Part shown: positions 1-10,923 of the stretch, piece by piece
How positions within the stretch are numbered: position 1 is the stretch's first letter
Layout of the letters: each line of letters opens with the position of its first letter
Assembly (NCBI GenBank): GCA_025093985.1
Contig: JACAAK010000003.1
Span: forward strand, 2,170,001 to 2,234,000
Length of the DNA: 64,000 bases
Direction: 5' to 3'
DNA from: Calvatia gigantea
Lineage: Eukaryota > Basidiomycota > Agaricomycetes > Agaricales > Lycoperdaceae
Position numbers and translations under genes: made by a program
Notes under the pieces: generated by a model
Seen by the model: only the letters and a program-made list of their open reading frames with translations
What the model was told of the DNA's origin: nothing
Database searches by the model: none

Positions 1-1650
1 GATGGAAAACAAGAACAAGCGTTTGCAGTTCGAGGAGGGCTGTTGTGGTTTCATCACGTCCTGATAGCTGCTGTTGAGGTAACTCATTCGTGTCAGGTGT
101 GTCGGACTCGCCCTATCCTCCATCCTCCTACTGAGATTGGCTGCAGCTGCGACTATATTCCAGAGATCTCGAGCTTAGCAACATCAATGTCCTTCATCGG
201 GAGATACTCCCCTCCCCTGTTGTCATCTTATCCCTAGTGGATAACTCCCTTCTGGTCTATACTTTGGACAACGCACTGTATCATTACCTGGTGGTCCCGA
301 CAGCAGATACCATCAAACTGCACCTGTGTGGTAGCATCACCTTTTCTGGGATCATTGCTGCTCCAAGTGCTGTACGCATGCTCAGCTGGATGATTCCGAC
401 GGCACAGAAACGTAAGTAGGGACTGTGGACTTGTTCCTTGCAGTGGATAATCCAGATTTACTATTCATAGAACTGGGTGACCCGGTAGGCGATCTAGCAG
501 TGGCTACCGTCTTGATGGTGGTGGGAGGACAGCTAATTCTGTTGAGGCCCCGAAAGGTTTGGTTCCGTACCTTTTCGCGTCCTCTCTCTGACTGTCTACT
601 CAGTCAGCAGACCAAGAAGTCAAATACGATATGCAAATTTTTGCAGATCGTATCGAGTTTTGCTGGATACATTTGCGCGGTATAGCTGCCCTCGAGAACT
701 CCTTGTGGGCTTATGATGCACAAGGCATCCGTATCTGGTTAAATGCTCTTACTATTGAGAAACAATCCCTGGAGATAACGAAAGACGTCAAAGAAAGCGT
801 GACTATTCCACTGAGTTTCTATCCCCTCTGTTGGTATCTTTTATTTGTACATTTTTGGAAAAGCTACTGATGACGGTTAGCTGTGTTGATGGACAAAGGA
901 ATCATCATAGGTGCCGACAATGAATTAGCGACAAGATCAAACCTACCTTTTGTCATGTTCAGACACGCAACCAGTGTAAGCAGACCAGTTCGACTTGTAG
1001 CTGACACTATCCTTCTAACTTTGCGCTAGTCACACCTCTTCTTACAGCATATCCTCCTGTATCAACTACAAGCAGGGCAGATTAAAGATGCTGTAGCCTT
1101 CGCTACGCAGTACCAGAACCTTGTCTTCTTCTCTCATGCCTTGGAGATCTTACTCCATACAGTCATCGAGTCCGAGAGCAGTAACAGCGGCGTGAATGGA
1201 GAAGAAAATAACAGGGTCCTACAGACGACCATAGAATTTTTGGACCACTTTGACGTCTGCCTCGATGTAGTAGTTGGTTGTGCGAGGAAGACAGAGATGG
1301 TCCAATGGCGGCGTTTGTTCAGCGCTGTTGGTAACCCCAAACAGCTATTTGAGGTATGACAAGATGAGGTGTCGCAGAAGCGGTTTTACTGATCCTGTAT
1401 CCCATAGACCTGTTTGTCTTCTGGACGCCTTAAAACGGCCGGATCATATCTCCTGGTCCTCCACAATCTTGAACAATTAGATGAAAATAATCACGATGCT
1501 GTCCGGCTGCTCAAGGCCGCTGTGGAGCAAACGGAGTGGCAGTTGTGCCGTCAACTGTTGCGTTTTTTGCATTCAATAGATGAAACGGGAACAGCTCTTC
1601 GGAATGCGTTATCTCAGGTCGACTTGGGTTTGATGGACGTAGGCATTTGA
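1..1650 (+). CDS. RIC1: RIC1 homologue, C-terminal part (5' end outside window)
   Basis: RIC1 forms a complex with RGP1 that acts as nucleotide exchange factor for the Golgi Rab Ypt6/Rab6 in retrograde traffic. Spliced exons give a continuous protein with hallmark RIC1 stretches: HILLYQLQAGQIKDAVAFA around 1050-1110, VVVGCARKTEMVQWRRLFS around 1270-1330, and after a short intron CLSSGRLKTAGSYLLVLHNL around 1410-1470. The stop is at 1648-1650. Upstream exons encode the end of the beta-propeller-like region, including SLWAYDAQGIRIWL near 690-740. At least four short introns are needed. The amino-terminal half lies upstream of the window. Family assignment rests on remembered motif similarity and is fairly secure. 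Confidence 0.85.
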
Positions 1651-2008
1651 CAGGTTTCTATAAGATTTCACCAACACCTGAATTGTTCGGTTAATTAAAC
1701 TTTCGCAACTTTTGGGCTTCACAAGGCTTTGGTGCAAAATGGAATACTCGCGTGTATCTTTTCGGGTCAAACGGCCCCAATCGAGTAGCGAAGCGATTAA
1801 ATGAGAACTTAATACTTATACTTCTGATGCCAGACACGCCACAGGGTCGCCCGTCCGCTTCGGTGTTGTGACCTGGATCTATTCCATTGTCTCTGCGAGG
1901 CCCACGAGGCGTTTTCAATCCCCATCCTTGCGGCCCTTTTCCCATATCTGAGTGGGCGACTCAGATCTTTGGACACCTAATCCTCGCCCCACCAATTGCC
2001 CACACAGT
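1651..2008. other. Intergenic gap, RIC1 to 2OG oxygenase
   Basis: This gap between two plus-strand genes should hold the RIC1 3' UTR and the promoter of the next gene. Antisense open frames here have no recognisable content. The frame of the next gene is also open from an ATG at 1952, which would add 19 residues; I prefer the ATG at 2009 or the one at 2036. Confidence 0.4.
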
Positions 2009-3549
2009 ATGACGAGCAACCTGCTCTCCCGCTCTATGGCTACTCTGACGAGGCAGATGCAGCCTATAACACGGACGGCTGAGGGCGCGGTATCCATTTC
2101 GTATCCTACCCTTGTCTCTTCGCCTCTTTCTCTTGGCGATGCTATCGGTAAGTTACGCAAGGTGAGTTTCGGGCCCGCCTAACGCTCTTTGTCATTTATA
2201 GACGAGGCGTTTGGTTCACGCCCAAACTCGTTGGGTATTCTCATTGTCAAGGACTTACCTCCAGAATACCGGACCTACAGGGAGAGGCTCTTGAAGTTGG
2301 CTTATCGGTTCGCAAAATTGCCCGAAGATGTCAGGGAAAAGTACACCCACCCCGCAAGTAGATATAGGTGCGATCTTCACTGTTTGGAGATAAATCCACT
2401 GGTTAAACAAATCGTGCGTGCAGCTTTGGTTGGTCTCACGGCAAGGTAAGGAGGTGTGCGCTAGGCTAAATGGGTGATCGGTGCGAGCTCATGCGATGAC
2501 TCAGGAAATCATGAATGGGAAGCCTGGTCAGGCGTCCTAACATGCCAAGCGATCAGAAAGAACTGACTTGGGAGGTTCACTTGTGTAGATGTCCTCAAAG
2601 GATCCTACTACGCCAATCCTGTAGTGGACAAACCCGATGTGTCTCAGGCCGAGCAGGGGAAATATCCCGAATACTATGGACAGAATATTTGTTGGTATCT
2701 CGTCTTCTCTCACATGTTTGAAGTTTCGTCTCAGTATGAGCAGGGCCTCGTGAGGATGAGAAAGGGATAGAAGGTTTTGAAGCCGCTTTCAAAGATCTTG
2801 GACGGTGAGCAGTTACCCTTGCCTGATGAAAGGCTCTCCTGTGAACGAACCTCCATAGCTTCGTATTCAACGTTGGTTGCCAATTAGCCACTGCCTGTCA
2901 GCCATTCGGCAAGTTGCCACCTGCCACTCCATAATTCGTTTTTCTGATGTCTCATAGCACTCCCCCATTTATCGGATTCATCTGTTTCCCTCCCTCAACT
3001 CATTAGGAATTCCCAGACAACTAAGGCACGCCTCTTGCATTATTTCCCTCCCCCTCTGGAAGTAGTCGCACCCAGGAAGGATGAGCCTGTGGATAGCTGG
3101 TGTGGATTTCACTTGGATCATTCGCTCTTAACAGGACTTTGCTCTGTCAGTGACTTTTGAGGCCAAAAATTCAAATGCTGATTTAATTTCAGGCTATGTT
3201 CCTGCGCAAGGGGTCGGATGGCGAACCGAACGTAATCTCCTCGCCTTCGCCATCATCTGGTCTCTATATCCGTACCAGGGGTGGTGACTTAACCAAGGTC
3301 TCAATCCCTGCTGGTTGTCTGGCGTTCCAGACAGGGGAGGCGCTTGAACTCGCTACAGGCGGCAAGTTGCGTGCAACACCACACTGTGTCCGTGTCGGTG
3401 CCAGCGGTGTCGAGGCAGGGGATGTTTCTCGCGAAACCTTCGCTCTTTTCATGCAACCTAACACCGATCAATTTCTCTCACCGGCAAAAACGTTTGGGCA
3501 ATTCAGTAAAGACGTATTCGACGAACATTACAAGGAAGGATCTATGTAA
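2009..3549 (+). CDS. 2-oxoglutarate/Fe(II) oxygenase, isopenicillin-N-synthase-like fold
   Basis: Nine exons join in frame: 2009-2147, 2202-2367, 2424-2445, 2505-2526, 2589-2690, 2744-2804, 2858/2859-2908, 2958-3145 and 3193-3549. They total 1107 nt (368 residues). The joined protein contains KARLLHYFPPP, then the iron-binding HxD in GFHLDHS, the distal His in ATPHCVRV, and SRETFALFMQP, where the Arg would bind the 2-oxoglutarate carboxylate. The N-terminal half has the family's PEYRTYRERLLKLA helix. No signal peptide is evident. The substrate cannot be inferred. Exons 3 and 4 are only 22 nt each, and the intron 2909-2957 uses a GC donor. The neighbours do not form a biosynthetic cluster, so a housekeeping or detoxifying role is as likely as secondary metabolism. 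Confidence 0.85.
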
Positions 3550-3711
3550 AGAGTGTAACGTACACGATTATAAGCAATGAGAGGATCAAAGGCCAACAAG
3601 ACAACATTATCGTTTATCGTGAGTGTGGTGTCGAAATTGTACTCTACAAAATGAAAGATGAGGGCGACAAGATAAGTGAGTGCAGAATTAGGTGTAAGTA
3701 CAAATAATGGA

Positions 3712-6700
3712 TCAATGGCGTGAAGAACCGGAAAGCGTACGGAGTCTGGGAGACCCGGGTGTCAGTGATTCCGGCAGAACGGAAAGCATGGCCGCAGCAA
3801 TGCTCGCCCGCTTTAATTGTCCATCCTTGGCTCCCTTTCCCTCGCTTTCTCGGGAACTATCGGAGGACTTTCTATCTCTATCTTGATCATCCTGGTCCGA
3901 GATAACGCTCCAATCCTCGCTTGGCGCTCCCCTTACGGATCCAACAGAGCTATAGCCCGAATTGGAACCCGGTGAAAATGCCAGGGAATGGTCCTGATTA
4001 CGTGTGGTGGATTGTTCGTTCTCTTCCCCTTCGTCATGGTCGCCGATGGGAGTGTGCTTGATCAAAGAGCGGGCATATTCCAGGTCTCTATAAATGGACT
4101 CTATGGCTGTGGCCACCCCCTTCTCCTGCAAGTGGCATAAGAAACAATTACTCAAAAATTAGGGTAATTCAACAAACCGATCGAATCTGTTCACCGATTA
4201 GCCGAGCTCTATCTACTTTGTTTCTTGTCCGTGGTTGCTGTGATTAGAGCCTCTGTCAGTGAGGCGACTGTAAGTTTCCTGACACCGGCGCCAATTCCGA
4301 GAGCTTCAACTCTATCTGCCCAGAAGAATTGATCGCCGAAGAACGGTCTGATAATGGTTGGAATTCCGGCTAGGATGTGATTAGCTAAACTTGAAAAGTA
4401 TACAAGGGCGACGGGAAAATACCTCGCAGGCTAGCACCAGTGGTGCCGGCACCTCCGTGATGACAGGCTGCGTCGATTCGCTGGAAGAGCCAGTCATGAG
4501 GGATTGATTGAATTGCATATATTTGTGGTGGGAGTGTTTCTTCTGGTTCGGTGTTGTTGCCGACCTTGACATGTAGCCGATCTGACCATCCCTTGGAGAG
4601 AATAGCGTATACTCCGCTCTGTACCACGGCTTCAATGACGCATTTCGTCATGGTCTTGGGGTCGGATACGACGATACTGCCGAAGCCAATGTATACAACT
4701 TTCTTTCCATTGCGATGTGCGGTATCGATAAATTGTACAAGGTCATCAGGGGGAGTCCATTTCTTAGCGCTGACGTCGGCTTCATCAAGAAACCAATAAC
4801 CTGAAAAAGTGGAGTTAATAGGTGTGTTGTTAATGGTGCGGACATCATACCTGTAACTCGTATCCACTCAGGCCAGTCAAGGGGCGGGGGTACAATATGT
4901 GGACTGAAGTTGTACAAGAACGGAATCTTGTGGGGCTCCATTTTGTCCAGACTTGTTGGAGGTAAGTGCAAAATGTTGCGACGCCACCTGTTGATTTGGC
5001 CACTTGTTGCGCGCCAAAAGACTTGGTCGAACATAACATAGGACTGTGGAATGTTAGTAAGAATGACAGATAAATACTAAGGAAAATTTTACCATATAGT
5101 TGTAGCTTCCACCCATCTAAGAGTGTGTCAGCGGTCATTTTTAATACGCGAACAATGTGTTGATACCTTGCGTTCGGGGACGGCGAATGCATGTGGGTAT
5201 GCTCTGTCGGAATGCCATCAGTATAATGGTTGAAGCCGGTTTGGGTGGACGCACCGGGTTCTTGTCCAAGTCATTGTAAACGCCCGGAAATATGGGATAG
5301 CGAGGGCCTCGGCAATGTGATATCCACCCATAGCACTCGGACTCTCGACCAGAACGTCTGTTCCTTGGCAAGCCTCCCATGAAGTCTTGAGCAAATCGTC
5401 CACCCATCCTCGGAACTGATTGTGTGGCCTGATAAGGCAAAAGTCATACCTAATGAATCATGTCACAGACCTTTTGAAGGCCTTCCTTGAGGAAGGAAAC
5501 TGTGAAGGTGCCGTTTTCAACACATATGCGCATAAGTTCCGCAGGATCACCGCCGACGTAACCGAATTCAATCCCATGCTGAAAAATGTTTAGAAAGGGA
5601 TTAGTGAATCGTGGAAGGTACGTCGAGCGGCCCGACTTACGGACTCAATCCATTCCTTAAACTCTCCGTGTGTTGCGATGCGACATTTATGCCCATCTGC
5701 AATGAGCCCCTTCGCGAGCGCGATATATGGTTGTACGTCCCCCCTCGAGCCGATGGTCAAAAATGTGAAATGTAATGGTTTGCTCGGTTTGAACGTCAGG
5801 AACGTCGATGACGCCGAAGTGAACATAACCGCGGGTAACGAGTCCATCATATTCTCTGAAGGTGGGGCAAGTTCCATACTTGAAGTTGAATCCCTCCTCT
5901 CGAACTCTTCTAGAATCAATGCCTCGCGTCGTCCCGGTGAGTTGATGGTGTTCTCGCCAGTTGCAAGCCTTTTCCGGACGTCTTCCATTTGGCGCTCGAG
6001 CAAAAGAATGAATGAGTCGCGTTTGTCCTCGGCGCCGAATTCAAAGAAAAGTTCTTCGTGCCCCCTGACAATTACGACGAGACCGTGGTGACCGAAGCGT
6101 GTGGCGCGAGATTTCTGAACGGCCAAGATGTCACGAATAGGTAGGGTCATCTACAGTAGCGTTAACTTGGCCATAACCGGGGGTGAGAACAACAAACCCT
6201 TGTTCTAGCAGCCAGGGGACCACTGGATTTAAAGCAGAAGTAATTGCTTGAAATATAAAGCCGTCCAAAGACCGGTAGGAGTCTGAAAATGTATCCAGGG
6301 AAATCTGCGACGAAAGGTCAATAGCGGCGTTTGGAGACCATCCCAGAAGACAACGCACATCCAAGCAAAGTCTCCTTTTCATCATAGGCAAATGCGGTCC
6401 GGAATTTTTCCGTTGTCTCTGCATCAACAGCAACATTTGGAGTCTCGAGTATACTGAAAGCCATATCTCCCCATCCTCCCTTGCTAGCTTGGGCTGATGA
6501 TAACGTTGGCGTCGAATAGACCTCCTTCACTCCTCCATCCGCAGGCGGGCTTTGTGAAGATAAAGTCATACTGCCGAACATTCTGCGCGTCTTCAGCCAT
6601 GAAGGGACACCAACACCCCAAGAACTGCTACGGAACGAAGGGAGGTCAGGCACTACGGAAGCACGGCAAGTAGATGGTGGGTACGTGTGTTCAACGGGTT

Positions 6701-9044
6701 GTGCCTGGTGCTTCAAGGTATCTTCGTTTTCTTCTTGGATTGAAGGTGATGGGAAAGCCGGCGTGTCTATGTTTTTCGGGGAATCCGTGACTGGCACGAA
6801 ACTGCTTGTACGGCGTGAAACGTGTGTGAAATCCTCTGACTTTATTGACAATTCAGAATTGGAGGGAGCACCACTAGATCTAGAAAGGGATATCGTCTCG
6901 GAGATGGGCCGAAGGAGCGAGGTCAATCGGAAAGCTGAAAATGAGGATTTCGCGAATCCAACCTCGGACGGGGCATCAGAACGTTCTGGGGACGACGCGA
7001 TGACGGGGGAACGAGCGACGGTAGTATCAAGAACGGTTTGCGATTGCTCTTGTTCTGGGAGGCTGCGGACGTTGCGGACCGCATCGCGAATTTGCTCAAG
7101 GGCTGCGGGTAAATTATGAAAATACGCAAAGAAATAGGAATCAACCGAGTAATTCCCCTCCTTATCGAAAACTTTCACTTCTATCGTTTCGCTGAAGTCA
7201 ATGGCGGATGATCTCTCGACCTCTAGAATGGAAGAATATGGGATAGCAATCTGTTTTATTTATCTTTGTGAGCGACACCTTAAATGCATTTAGAGCGTGG
7301 TATACCTTGACAGTATCTCCCATATTCTGCGCCTTAAAGATGACTTTCCGAATTGCCTTAACCCACTCCTCCCTGCTTGGCACAGAATCCGCGGATAATA
7401 CTACAGTCTTCTGGCTGGTTCGTAAACGAAATTCTCTTTCCCCAACCGGGTCACAAGAGATCGTGTACCGGAGGTCAATAATACCGTGCGGGAAATAGGG
7501 ATCCTTGTTCCAGAGTTAGGTGACATGAAAAGTTGACTTTACTATCATCTTACAGATGATGACTGGTACCATGAGAGGGCATCGTTCTTCAGTACAAACC
7601 AGTGTTTAATCCACCGTTTAGTCCGTTGCGCCTTCTTGTTGAGCGAACCAGATTTGAGCACTTGATCCTGCATCAAAGTCAGGGTTGTGATATAAGATGC
7701 CGCAGTAATACCCACCTCCCGAGATGGCATGTGTGCAAAGAAGCAAAGGTACGCGTTTGTCAGATACATATACCCCTGTAGCACTAGAATACTTCAGGCG
7801 CAGCCAAATACAGCCCGAGCTATACTTACAGACAGAACGCAACAGCCAGCAGGGCATTTCTGGACACGGTGTTAGGGTAAAAGAATCTTCAGCATGAAAT
7901 ATACCTACCTGCCCACACTTCCTTGATTTCACCCAACTCAAATACATCACGAAGTTTCTCTGCTAACCTTGTCCTTCTATGGAGACGGATTGTCGCTAGA
8001 CTCCCTGTCCGGGTATTTGGAAATTTGGGGGGATTTATTGTGGAGGTATTGGTAGCGTAATTTCCAGGAGGGGGCAATGATTGAGAGTGTTGTGATAGTA
8101 GAGGACGTCGCTCCGGCAATTTTGGGTCCTCGAAATCCTGGTCAACCTCTTCGTCCGAGAGACCAAGTTCAGGTTCCTCAGCAACAGCTCCCTCGCCGTG
8201 CCCCGTCCGCCCTGGGATATCGCGTCTGCGGGAGCGAGCAAGGGGTCTATGAATAGCATGTATCGATGACGCAAGCCGGTCAACTGCACATGTCAGGTTT
8301 AATCACAGGTCCGACGTCAACACATGAAAGTTACTAACCTCTGTGATCGCCTTCGTCGTCGCTTTCTGATTGGGCTGCGTCTTGTTCATGACCCGAGCAT
8401 TCGTCGTCGTTATCCGGGTCTATCCATGGGAGTGCTTGAAGGGCCTGGATGAGTGTCTGTGTTCCCATGCGCATCTAGGGAGAGGATATAGGTTAGGGTG
8501 ATAGAATTGAAATGTGATGGGAGACATACGGATCCCTCGCCACGGAACGGACCCAGAGCGGGGCGCACAGGGGGTGAAGGGGGTCGGACAAAAGGACTTT
8601 CGTCATGTGGGGTTACTGTAGATTCAGAAGAGGTCACCTGAGCCGAAAGTAGCTTGGAGGTATTGGGAGTTGTAGGAGAAGAAACTGGGACGGGGTTCAG
8701 TTACATAGAAGATCAATGGAGTCAGCGGACATAATACCATTGTCGTTGTCCAAGTTCTGGCCCTTGCTCCTTCTGCTCAGACTAAAGATGCGGCGATGTC
8801 CAGAAGATGGTGATGAAGACTGCGAAATCTGTGGATGGGGGATCTTCCCGGAAACACTCTTGCTAAGCTTATCGACAGTCTTTTCGACTGCATTGGATAT
8901 GCGCTTTGCGCGACTTGGGGAGTCGCGGTGTTCGTCGGATAAAGATTGGGAGAGGAGGATGCCGAGTGCCACTGGGGATGTGTCGACGGAGGGCGCAGCG
9001 GCGGGATTACGGAGGAAGGGCTGGAAGGAAGGTTGTCGGGACAT
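3712..9044 (-). CDS. ATG26: UDP-glucose:sterol 3-beta-glucosyltransferase (Atg26/UGT51 type)
   Basis: The enzyme transfers glucose from UDP-glucose to ergosterol at membranes; Atg26 is needed for pexophagy in some fungi. Reading from 9044: a Ser/Pro-rich N-terminus ([10 protein letters not shown]), an acidic linker, a first GRAM domain ([13 protein letters not shown] near 7950), a PH domain with [20 protein letters not shown] near 7650, a second GRAM ([20 protein letters not shown] near 6120), then the GT-B catalytic part. That part starts at [20 protein letters not shown] (5710-5770) and includes the sugar-nucleotide motif [20 protein letters not shown] near 4370-4450. The C-terminal tail to 3712 is Ser-rich. 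At least twelve introns are present. GRAM-PH-GRAM-GT order matches long fungal Atg26. Start choice: the ATG at 9042-9044 precedes the first conserved residues; 9098 is an alternative in the same frame. ERG5, lying 46 kb away, makes the sterol acceptor's precursor. Confidence 0.93.
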
Positions 9045-9289
9045 TGTCTGCCCGGTGAAGAGGAGAGGGAGCCGCGTTAGACTGGCGCTGTGTGGCACTC
9101 TTTCGGCCCTTGACGCCTCTTCCCTCCTTCGATTATGTAATTGCTCTGCTTAGTCAGTCGTTCATATGCGCCTCCAACACGTTCTTGTCGCGAGTTGGCC
9201 GCTTTTGTGTTTAAAACACGCTTGATTGCCAATACGGCTCGCCCTGCCCCCTACCTCATACCCTCCTCTGCCCTAGATAATACCCAGTT

Positions 9290-10414
9290 ATGAGAGGTGA
9301 AATCTGCGTTGGCTTCGGCTCCCTCCTCTCGTGAGTTTATCCCCCTATGCTCCACCCCTGGTCTGCTGACCCATCTATATAATAGTTTCGTGGCCGTCCT
9401 GCTCATGATATTCGTACATGTATGTCCGTTGAGCTTCCCGAGGCCATATTCCTTTATCTAAATTACATTCCTCATCTTATCAGGTCGGGCAGATCAACAC
9501 CTCAAATGTACCTCGTAACGTCTACATGGTACCTTGTCACTCTACTCCCTCCAACCTTGACGCTTAAAATTATTGATATGCTTCATCAGGCCAAAGTCAA
9601 CGTTTCCACCTACGGGTAGGTTCATCGGACGCTGAATTCGGATCCAACGGACTGAAACTCGACTCAAGTGATGCCATTCACTTTGCTATCATTGATCCCG
9701 TGTTCGGTCTCTACACCAACAACGCCTCAGCCCCTCTACAAGCCGGAGCCGGTCTCCGTCAAACCTACAAGTTTGGCATTTATTCCCATTGCGCATACGT
9801 CAATGAGACCGCAGGTCGATGCGGAAACCAGACGATCGGAGAACAGTTCAAGCCTTATGATGCACTCACCTCAGATATGAATGGGAACTGGTCCATATTC
9901 TCCCAGTCATTCATACCCGACTCGGGCACCTTCCGCAATTCCGGTTTTCTTGGACACAATTCTAAAGCTGCATACTGGATGCTCCTCCTGGGGATGCTGT
10001 GCGGTGCTGCAGCCTTTATCACGTACGTCTTCCTCCTTGTTCCAGATTATTCTTTTCTTGGTTTTTTTTGCTCATCCGCAGCACAGAGGCGTAGCCAAGC
10101 ATAACATGACTTTCTTAGTCTCCACGCTTTTTGCCATTGCCGGAAGCCTATTATTGTTAATCGGCGCCAGCATTTGGACGGTGATCATTCAGAGGTCCGC
10201 GGCCATTAATGACCTTCTGGTGCGCTCAGGAAATCAGACCATGCCCCTTGGCATCCTCGTTTCTGTCGGTCCTGGACTTTTCTTGACCTGGGCCGCGTTT
10301 GCTTGTCTCGTGGTATCCGTCGTTCCATATATGATCAGGTATGACAGTTGCATCATCCTTACCATCATCGACGCACCATTCATCCCTCCCAACAGCTGTT
10401 GTACATACCGATGA
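9290..10414 (+). CDS. SUR7/PalI-like four-TM plasma-membrane protein
   Basis: Exons encode a first membrane segment (GEICVGFGSLLSFVAVLLMIF), an extracellular loop containing NVPRNVYMAKVNVSTYG and a Cys pair (YSHCAYVNETAGRCGNQ), and then three further membrane segments (AYWMLLLGMLCGAAAFIT, FLVSTLFAIAGSLLLLIGAS, GLFLTWAAFACLVVSVVPYM). This layout is that of the fungal SUR7/PalI family (eisosome proteins or Rim9-type pH-signalling proteins). At least five introns are needed, and the last exon is tiny, ending CCTYR-stop at 10412-10414. The start ATG at 9290 follows a 245-bp gap from the divergent ATG26 start, so the two genes may share a promoter. SUR7 and PalI roles cannot be told apart from sequence alone. 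Confidence 0.75.
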
Positions 10415-10923
10415 CGATTTGATACCCATTGGCTGGACCGGGAACGGATCTTAAAAACACACCTTGCTAGACTCGGGGTACGTGAGTTATTAATGATATT
10501 ATTGACGATAAATGGGCATCTACTTCACGTAGTCACGAATCTCCTTATGTGTATTATACTAGAATTGACTGGCTTTTTTGCATGGAGTCCGGGCGAAGGG
10601 CAACGCCCTTGTGCATCATTGTCGCGTGTTCAAGCCAAGTCAATAAAAGGGAGAAATTAGATTTGAAACATTGATGCATGAGGCTTCCGCGTTGCTGCGC
10701 ATCCTAAGCATTCCTCACAGCCTTCTGCCCCACAAATGGCCAGGCTCGGCGGGGCTGCTCACAGCCTTCTGAGCGCTGGGCCTGATCCGGCAGTTGCGTG
10801 CGGAAATGTTTTTGATACAATTCTCCCACAAGCTTCTTTCTCCCATCTCTCTTCTAAAGTTCTAAGTATTCTATCCTCGACGCTCTCTCTTCTTTTATTC
10901 TTTTTCGACCGCACTCATTCGTA
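10415..10923. promoter_or_regulatory. Intergenic region upstream of the GAS gene, with a direct repeat
   Basis: This 509-bp stretch has no supported coding sequence. A perfect 14-bp direct repeat, CTCACAGCCTTCTG, lies at 10714-10727 and 10758-10771 (44 bp apart), about 150-210 bp upstream of the GAS start. A pyrimidine-rich run (10840-10905) precedes the ATG, as is common in highly expressed fungal genes. The repeat may be a paired regulator site; no factor is assigned. Confidence 0.4.

Noticed and set aside
2009..3549. 2OG oxygenase as part of a secondary-metabolite cluster
   Set aside because: Neighbours are RIC1 and ATG26, both housekeeping; no backbone synthase, transporter or regulator adjoins it.
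6685..7119. 144-codon plus-strand frame opposite ATG26
   Set aside because: It lies antisense to the linker between GRAM domains and has no family features. The minus-strand frame is clearly the coding one.
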